Assembly (NCBI GenBank): GCA_016648135.1
Contig: JADDOH010005014.1
Location: 1-64,000 of the forward strand
From: Agrypnia vestita
Lineage: Eukaryota; Arthropoda; Insecta; Trichoptera; Phryganeidae
Direction of reading: 5' to 3'
Length of the DNA: 64,000 bases
Shown: positions 57,700 through 64,000 of the stretch, piece by piece
How the letters are laid out: each line of letters begins with the position of its first letter
How positions within the stretch are numbered: the first letter of the stretch is position 1
Notes under the pieces: model-generated
The model's database searches: none
What the model was told of the DNA's origin: nothing
The model's input: the letters and a program-made list of their open reading frames with translations, nothing else
Made by a program: the position numbers and the translations under genes

Positions 57700-57780
57700 C
57701 AAATATCCTGGGTACGAAGAAGGGATTGGCACATACTATCATCCGGCATGTTTACCTTCACAAATGATGAAAGATTTCAG
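57700..57780 (+). CDS. dpr: Dpr-family Ig receptor, exon 3 (Ig1 C to D strands)
   Basis: 81-bp phase 0/0 exon encoding QISWVRRRDWHILSSG and MFTFTNDERFQ. ISWVRRRD.HIL...F.YTNDeRFQ is the diagnostic Dpr Ig1 signature, including the buried tryptophan of the C strand. The acceptor is a long T run ending TTTCAG (AG at 57698-57699) and the donor is CAG/GTAAGA at 57781. It follows directly on the 'RG' end of exon 2, as in other Dpr proteins. The next expected exon (the 'YVQ.RD.GtYeCQ' F-strand cysteine segment) was not found before 64000. Missing downstream parts are outside the window, not lost. Confidence 0.96.
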
Positions 57781-58147
57781 GTAAGATTAGTATAGTGGTT
57801 TTATATAATGTTTTCTTTTTATTATTATGAAGTAAACAGACATTGAAAATGACAATAACTGGATGACTAATATACGTTTAAATATGCACTTCAGGCAAAA
57901 TAAGGTATTTGTGTGGCTAGAAGAATTGGCATTTTGAGAAGTGCCAAATGATATAGTGTTTCACAGATAATTGCCTGGATGAAAGTTAACATAAAAAATA
58001 CAATTAATTTCATTTTTAGATTAATTTTTCAAAAACTATCTTACATACGTATTTGCCTTTATACAAAACTATTATATTATAGGTGTGGTGATTCTCATAT
58101 AAGTTCCTATATAACTTCAAGGAAAGTCAATCTAACAGGAAGTTTAG

Positions 58148-58701
58148 TGTAACTATTTCATATATAACGAAATGATCGCGCACTGTCTCAATCTCTCAAG
58201 GACAACAGCATGATCGAACATTCCATAACATTTTGGGATGCCCTACAACACTCTGTGATTATTTACAACATTTTGGAAACGTCTGAAACAGCGAAGCGAA
58301 ACATTCTTGCAAGCACTAGAAACGTGTTGAATAATCTTGGAGGGTCCAAAAACCAACGTATTGCGTATAAAAGGCGGAGCCAATGCCGCGGCGCACCATG
58401 TTTATTTGACGTTTACAGGCGTGATATTAACCAGCGATAAAACCGTAAGTGTAAACAATGTTTCCAACGCGTGTGTGATACTAGCGGCAACAAATAAAGC
58501 GATGTACCTCACTAGCGTTGAAAATATGTGCAAACACTGTTCGAATTGACGTGAACCTTCTGCGAACCTGTGTGGAAATATTCTAGAATTTGATAGATTG
58601 ATTGCGAATTAGTGCGAATTAAAGAATATTGTTTTAATTAAATTCGTGAATTTATTACAATAATAAATTAATAAATCGTTAAATAATTTCCAGCGCTTAC
58701 A
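58148..58701 (+). mobile_element. candidate solo LTR of an LTR retrotransposon
   Basis: Starts TGTAACTATTTC and ends AGCGCTTACA, so the termini are TGTAA...TTACA. The 5-bp flanks are tttag (58143-58147) and tttac (58702-58706), matching at 4 of 5 positions. A TATA box (GTATAAAAGGCGG, TATAAAA at 58366-58372) and AATAAA at 58493-58498 are spaced as promoter and polyadenylation signals within an LTR. No second LTR, primer-binding site or gag/pol was found. The TGT...ACA form with 5-bp duplication would suit BEL/Pao or Gypsy elements. Confidence 0.5.
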
Positions 58702-59234
58702 TTTACCTCCCACAGCCACGTTCCGTGACAATATTTGCCAATTGACTTAAAAAATTCAGAAAAGATCAATGTAAAAAAAGGAAATAAGTGACACCCTGTT
58801 CACGGAACCGGATCATATCCTGCAAAACAGTCCAGATTTTTTTTAATCCAACGCCCCTGAATGCCTAACACAGTAATAACATGACATGTATGGACGCGAT
58901 CGCGTTCGTTCGCCCTTATAAAGTAATACGTGTACCGAGGGCTCCGATGAAGCTGCAGATATCATCAGGCGTGTTCTCCACCTCGCCCCCGCCCTGTTCG
59001 TGCGAACTTCATTTCCCGGGGGACGGAATTAATGGGGAGTTACGGCAGAGTGTGACGCTGACATGTCAGTCGGGCCTTGTTTCCGTGACAGAATTTTGTA
59101 CGCAATTATATTTTTATCGCGATCCGGAATCGCAAACATAAACAGACAATTTTGAAATTCGAGACGACAAAAAATGATACGTCGCTATCATCATTTAAAA
59201 AAAACTTGATCCTGCATTTCTTTTCTCAATCCTC

Positions 59235-59590
59235 TACTCCAATGTTTCTAAAATACCAATTTTTTTAACGAATTTCCACCGGGGCATGAACCCGGTATTT
59301 CGTTTCGTCTTCTTCCTCTTGACCTTGTAGGATCGGGGACCCAAAGACTCGACAAGGTTCTTCCATGCTCCCCTGTCTTGCGCTGCTTCTGCTCGAGTCA
59401 ACCAGTTCAGACCCATTCTGTTTTCAAATACATTTTTGTTGTTGTCTCTCCCAGCTTAATCTGGGTCGACCCACTGGCCGTCTTCCCTCCGCGATTGCCA
59501 AGAGGATTCTTCTTGGTATTCATTCCTCTGGCATTCTGAGCACATGTCCAAGCCACCTCAGTTGTGATTTTTCTATGATTGTTTTTTTTT
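59235..59590 (-). pseudogene. non-LTR RT C-terminal relic, minus strand
   Basis: Minus-strand translation reads RWLGHVLRMPEE, a stop, IPRRILLAIAEGRRPVGRPR, LSWE, a frame break, then NVFENRMGLNWLTRAEAAQD and RGAWKNLVE. 'LRWLGHV.RM.e.R.pr...... G.R..GRPr..W.D....D...l....w...A.DR..Wr..v' is the characteristic C-terminus of RTE/Jockey-like RT proteins. One stop and one frameshift show inactivation. The rest of the RT is absent upstream (higher coordinates). Confidence 0.65.
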
Positions 59591-59689
59591 TCAAGACAAA
59601 AATAATATCATGACACTTACGAAAAATGGATAGAATAAATTGTAAATAATATACCTCTACTTGAGTTTAATTATCTAAAACCTATAAGA

Positions 59690-59955
59690 CTCTATGTCTG
59701 TCTCTCTTTTTTCTACACAAATCTACACCGTTGATCGATTTGACTCAAAATTTGCATACTTATTTTTTAGTACCCGGTGGGAAAAATATATGACATTTCC
59801 CACCTGGACATCCCGTTCATCCCAGTCTCGATTAAATGGAAACATGTTTTTTATTAGGGAATTTGCAAAACAAAATAACCCTCTTGTTCCCCCCACGAAC
59901 GTATTTTAAACTAAATCCTTAACCGGAGCAACACCAAGTACAAACAGCTAGTATA
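59690..59955 (-). repeat. R7 repeat, minus-strand copy
   Basis: Minus strand: ACTAGCTGTTTGTACTTGGT, 'gttgctccggttaaggattt', 'agtttaaaatacgttcgtgg', then 'aataagtatgcaaattttga' and 'gtcaaatcgatcaacggtgt' with 'agatttgtg'. This matches the block order of 15715-15930 and 62150-62400. It has only one unit of the block that is tandemly repeated at 15785. Confidence 0.65.
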
Positions 59956-60790
59956 CATATATTACACTACTCGAAGTTCGAGAGTGACTGAACCTCTTAT
60001 CGACAGGTGAAGTATTAAATATATTCAGATATAACTACATAAAAGAAATGTGGAAACACATTAAATTAATTAAACACTGACAAAAGTAACTGGGGTTACT
60101 GGAAGTTGTAACGGGAATATTGAGATGAGTATAAAAGTATTTAATTTCAGTACATAATTAATTATATATATTTATACCTAAGCAATGTTTTCTATATTTG
60201 AACGATTTATTAATGAATCGACTCAATATTTTGAATAAAAACTGATATAAATTTGTTCTCTTAAACTTGATCTCCATAGACAAATAAATAACTACATTTT
60301 CAAAGACGTGTCTATTCGTGAGTCTCGTCTCCTCCTTGCTCGAACAAAGTTCAAGTCTTCTACAACCTGCGGTTGTGTCTTGTCATTCCAGCAGAGCGTT
60401 AAATCCGTCACATACAGCTTACAACCCCCATGCCGACAGCCCCAAAGGTGGCGCGCTCGGAGGATCCAAATAGTCTACAGCACACGCGCAACAAGGAACG
60501 GGTAGAAGGGAGAAAGCGCTCCGTTATTGCTCAGTCAAGCGGAAACATTGTTGCTTTGATGTATTCAAATTAGACGCACGTAAGCGCGATCCGCGCTGCG
60601 CAATTTGATGACTTCCAAGATTTTGTGTGATCATGATTTTGCACGTCTTCAGGACTTCTGTTTGAGTTGCCCTTAGCTCTGAAGTGCTCAACTTAAATTA
60701 GTATGCGGTTCAATGCTTATAGCCCGATTTGTTGAGTTTTGTTTTTCGTTGGTAGGGGTACGTAGGCATTTTGGTGAATAAAGTAGTAAT

Positions 60791-62025
60791 ATTTTATTTA
60801 TTTATTTATTTAAAAAATCCTGGTTTACAAATAAAGATACTTAATACTAATTTAACAATAAAACATAAGATAAATTACACATTTTTTTTGTTTTGTTTAA
60901 TTTGTGGATTATGCCACTCTACTAGGCTACGCCTGTCCCAGGGTGGCGTTATAGAACACAATTATAATATTTTTTCGAGTTCGTTAGTAGTATTTATTTT
61001 CATAAGGTAGTTATTATGTATCTACAGAGTATCAAGTGGAATGATAGTGAAAGTTGAGTTAGTCATAAGTCCAAGTGTAAATACGTGTAGAATAATTGTT
61101 TAATGTAAAAAGGGTTAAAGTTTTGTTTAAGATTAATTTTTATTTTCCTTAATTAATTAATTAATTTATATAGGTATATAATTTTATTTGAAGACATTAT
61201 TATGCAATTACAGTAAGTAAATTTTCAGTTGCTGTTCTACCTTTGGAGGTAAGCCAGTTGTTTGCTAAAGCTTTTATTTTATTAATTGAGTATATTCTGA
61301 TTTCCGGGAAGTCTGTTTTAAATATGTTAAATATTTTAGGCCCTATGTATGAGTAATTTTTCTGTCCATGTGTTGTCTTAGTTTTTGGTATTTCGTCAAG
61401 GTTTCGTAATGCTTGTCTAGTATTATGTGAATGCGAGTTACTGGTTGCTGTTAGGTGGTTTGTGTTTTTGATGTAGAAGATGAGGGTAGAGACTTAACGA
61501 ACAGCTGTCTAACGTTCAGTACATTAAATTCTCTGAATAGTCTGTCTGATTGGTATGTAAATGGTTTCTTATTAATGACTCGGAGCAAGGTTTTTTGTGC
61601 CGTTATAGCTGGTTTTAATGTGGTTTTGTAAGTACCTCCCCAACTTGGAATCGCATAGTTCAAAAATGACTGGGCAAGAGCATAATAGATAGTTTTGAGT
61701 TGCTGTTTATTAAAAATATTACGTATGGATTTAAAAAGGTAAATGAGTTTTAAAAGTTTTCCCGATAATAGTTCAATGTGAAGTTTCCAGTTTAGGTGCC
61801 TGTCTATTATGATTCCCAAGTATTTCACACTATCTGCATTTTCCAAGGGGGTGCAATCACAGTTTTGGTGTTGGCAATCATGCATAGTCAATTTTAAATC
61901 GCTAGATGGCTGCCCTCTTTTATCTATGCTGAATGTCAAATACTTAGTTTTTTTGAGATTGACTGTTAGCAAATTATTTTCCAGCCAGGTAATAGGTATA
62001 TTATATACGTATGTAGATAGATTGG
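60791..62025 (-). mobile_element. 5'-truncated non-LTR retrotransposon, minus strand
   Basis: RT C-terminal coding sequence (62025 down to 61200), about 390 bp of 3' UTR, and a tail of AAATA-type repeats (plus strand TTTATTTATTTATTTATTTA, 60794-60813). It is related to, but clearly diverged from, the LINE at 4284. The 5' junction lies near 62025-62130, close to the R7 copy at 62150. Confidence 0.75.
61200..62025 (-). pseudogene. reverse transcriptase C-terminal half, frameshifted
   Basis: The minus frame reads TWLENNLLTVNLKKTKYLTF (palm end and primer grip region), ADSVKYLGIIIDRHLNWKLH, QQLKTIYYALAQSFLNYAIP, SWGGTYKTT and 'ALRVINKKP'-type thumb sequence to about 61490. A frameshift there moves the homology to another frame: SHNTRQALRNLDEIPKTKTT, YSYIGPKIFNIFKTDFPEIR, down to a stop at 61200-61202. 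The catalytic YADD motif is absent because the copy is truncated 5' of it. Motif order matches residues of about 350 to 613 in the LINE protein at 4284-6125, including the C.C pair (NCDC here, SCNC there). Non-functional. Confidence 0.8.
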
Positions 62026-62149
62026 ATCGAAAAATATCACGCAGAAAAAATATTGTAATTTCACATTGCATCAATAGCACTCTTACAACAATAAGGGTAG
62101 AAAGAAACAACTTACCTCCACTTAGGGCATACAATCTACAGCCGTATAA

Positions 62150-62525
62150 TAAATTAGCTGTTTGTACCTGCCGTTGCTCGGCTTAAGGATTAAGTTAAAA
62201 ATAAGTTTGTGGGGGGGGGGACAAAAATTCCATTATTTTGAAAAGACTCTAAAAAAACAATGTTTTCATTTATTTTAAGCTGGAATGGATATGAAGTCCA
62301 GGAGGGAATTACGGTCTTCGTATTCTGCCGAAACCTTAAGAATAAGAATGCAAAATTCGGATAAGATCGGAAAACGGCGTAGATTTGTACAGAAAACAGG
62401 GGCGGGGTTGGGTAAAGGTAAAGGGTGAGGGGGTAAATGTCGCCTTTGTTATCCGTGGGTCCTAGAGAATATGTATGCTAAATTTGGGTCAGATTGGTCA
62501 AACAATATCCCAGTTCAGTATCCCA
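62150..62525 (+). repeat. R7 repeat, copy with poly(G) run
   Basis: TTAGCTGTTTGTACCTGCCG, 'ttgctcggcttaaggattaag', 'ttaaaaataagtttgtg' then a run of ten G. Further on: 'ccttaagaataagaatgcaa', 'aattcggataagatcggaaa', 'acggcgtagatttgtacag', GGGTAAATGTCGCC and 'atccgtgggtccta'. The second unit start (62465, 'tatgctaaatttgggtcaga') shows about 1.3 units of the block. Confidence 0.65.
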
Positions 62526-63056
62526 GAAAACTATAAGATTGTGACTTTATTTATCGTCACACCGCTGTAACTCAGTCGAGTTACAATCATACCAGTCCCT
62601 CAAGCTGTGCAGCCATGAGATGCAGCGTTTTCCTACGCTTATTTTCTTCTGGATGATAATTTGATTTGGACTTTATTTTGATCCTCTCATTAAATGTAAA
62701 TATTACGAAAGAACTAAAATATTGTCACCATCTCTATCAAGTTCTAAAACAAGATATTTCATAATTCACTTGATTGCCCCAAATACCCTACACGTTCACA
62801 CGGCTCATTTTATATGTTAACATTTTCCTACCAATCTCTCTACAAATAACTTTATATACCGCTGTACAGATGCCTATAACAAAATTAATTCATAAAACCT
62901 ATTAGATATTGTCTACGATAGCCTTCCATTGTTTAAGTTTAAACTCAGCCAAATCATTAAATCATTAACTTTTCTTCTATTCTTTTATATTCAGCTGTTA
63001 TTACTTTTTCAAGACTTGTTAAAACTTAATTGGTTATTTTTTACTCCCTTTATGTT

Positions 63057-63350
63057 AACTCGTAGCGTCTGCTTGCTTAACGAAAAAATTTTGGATCGAT
63101 TTTTAACCCTTTTCCCGTGATCCAATCGAGCTGAAACATTGCAAGTAGACTCGTGGCGACGATCAAGAAGATCTATCAAATTTTCGTTAAAAAAATAATA
63201 ATTATAGTATAATTTTGGATTTTTGGAATTTTTTTATTACTCCTTTTCGTAGCGTCGCCCAATGCGTAGATTTAGCGCCAAACCAGTTTACACTAGTAAA
63301 TGAGAAAGGGAGTATAATAAAAACTTGGTTTTTGCGGGTTAGTTTTTTAT
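63057..63350 (-). repeat. repeat R5, copy 2 (minus, internally shortened)
   Basis: Plus-strand reading CGTAGCGTCTGCTTGCTTAA, 'ttggatcgatttttaaccct', GTGATCCAATCGAGCTGAAA, GACGATCAAGAAGATCTATC and, after a shorter middle, 'gggagtataataaaaacttg' with 'gcgggttag'. This is the reverse complement of 29232-28772, with the 200-bp middle replaced by about 55 bp. Confidence 0.65.
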
Positions 63351-64000
63351 TTTTTTATCACAATACATATATATTCCTGAAACAATCTGTTTCAAATGAA
63401 AATATAAAATTTAATTTAAAAAAATTGCGAAATTACCAATCGGTCGAAATTGAAAATATCGAATTTGGATGGATTTATTACCTAAATGCGAATAGAAAAA
63501 ATGCAACAAATTGATTAATACTGAAACGGCCGTAGGTAACAAACTCGAGTCGTAAATTGTTCAAGTTATTTACGTTTCATGCAAATTCCACCGATGATTT
63601 ATATTTTAGATATCGCTGCCGGAAAATTTTATTGCACACTTTATTAATTTCAACATACAAAATGCTCGACTGCGACCGATAAATTCCAGGACCGAGGCTT
63701 GGAGGGCAACGCTCGCGAAAAGGCAATAAAATCATATTTTTCCCGGGTACGTGTCAGCCGAAGCACGCGACGCTAAACATCCAGTGATTTTAATGGTATC
63801 AATAAATATTGTGTCACTTGTTTGACTGCCTGGTATGCGTATCGATATGCGACCATCTCGGTGCGGGATTAAGCCATCGACATGAAATAAATTGTCGAAA
63901 CAATTTACCAGACAATCCAATTCATTAGAAACCAGCTATATTTTATTAGATTTTTTATTTTTAAAATTTATTATTAAATAGATGAATATAAGGAAGAACA

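Larger units (their letters stand above)
57781..64000 (+). other. dpr intron 3, at least 6.2 kb, open at window end
   Basis: From the GTAAGA donor to the end of the window no further dpr exon was recognised. It contains a solo LTR, RT relics on the minus strand, R7 and R5 repeats. Gaps without features: 57781-58147, 58702-59234 (G+C-rich around 58880-59110), 59956-60790 (G+C-rich around 60310-60500), 62526-63056 and 63351-64000. The 63640-63960 part is balanced in composition and free of known repeats. Confidence 0.8.

Noticed and set aside
58881..59141. 86-codon frame with LRQSVTLTCQSG, which looks like an Ig B strand, as the next dpr exon
   Set aside because: It lacks the Dpr F-strand 'RD.G.YeCQ' block, has no phase-0 acceptor that would start a Dpr-like segment, and ends in unrelated sequence. 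The resemblance is short and probably chance.

Overview
This is an A+T-rich piece of an arthropod, most probably insect, nuclear genome. The order cannot be settled from the sequence. One host gene is recognisable: three exons, on the + strand, of a Dpr-family (defective proboscis extension response) immunoglobulin-superfamily receptor. They are a signal-peptide exon (34042-34144), an exon holding the N-terminus and start of Ig domain 1 (47772-47938), and an exon holding the Ig1 C-strand tryptophan (57700-57780). The splice phases agree exactly (1, 0, 0) and every junction has GT/AG signals. The exons are G+C-rich islands separated by introns of 13.6 kb and 9.8 kb; a third intron runs off the end of the window. 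The rest of Ig1, Ig2 and the C-terminus must lie beyond position 64000.

No second host gene could be supported. Positions 1-34000 are 5' flank (or 5' intron) of the dpr gene and are filled with decayed transposable elements. The most complete is a 5'-truncated non-LTR retrotransposon with an intact 613-aa reverse transcriptase ORF (4284-6125). C-terminal relics of other non-LTR elements lie at 1074, 11850, 40166, 43328 (RTE-like), 59235(-) and 61200(-). A mariner/IS630-like relic lies at 36366-37123, a candidate solo LTR at 58148-58701, and tRNA-headed SINEs at 52653 and 45088(-), with further possible heads. A 546-bp GTCTGTCC octamer array sits in dpr intron 1.

The most striking property is the density of fold-back (self-complementary) repeats, from 127 bp to 1 kb, in at least eight sequence families. 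I label the recurring ones R1 to R8 in this annotation. Several (R2, R3, R8) centre on a CTGAnnA...GAAAC...GT(T/C/A) motif flanked by short complementary arms, which is the core layout of a hammerhead ribozyme as known from Penelope-like retroelements. R7 copies carry a conserved block that in one place has expanded to a four-unit 130-bp tandem array. R6 is a short TTAA-flanked hairpin element with three copies inside 3.3 kb of dpr intron 2.

No rRNA, convincing functional tRNA, CRISPR array, operon or prokaryotic feature was seen. All reading was by eye without alignment tools, so repeat boundaries are approximate.
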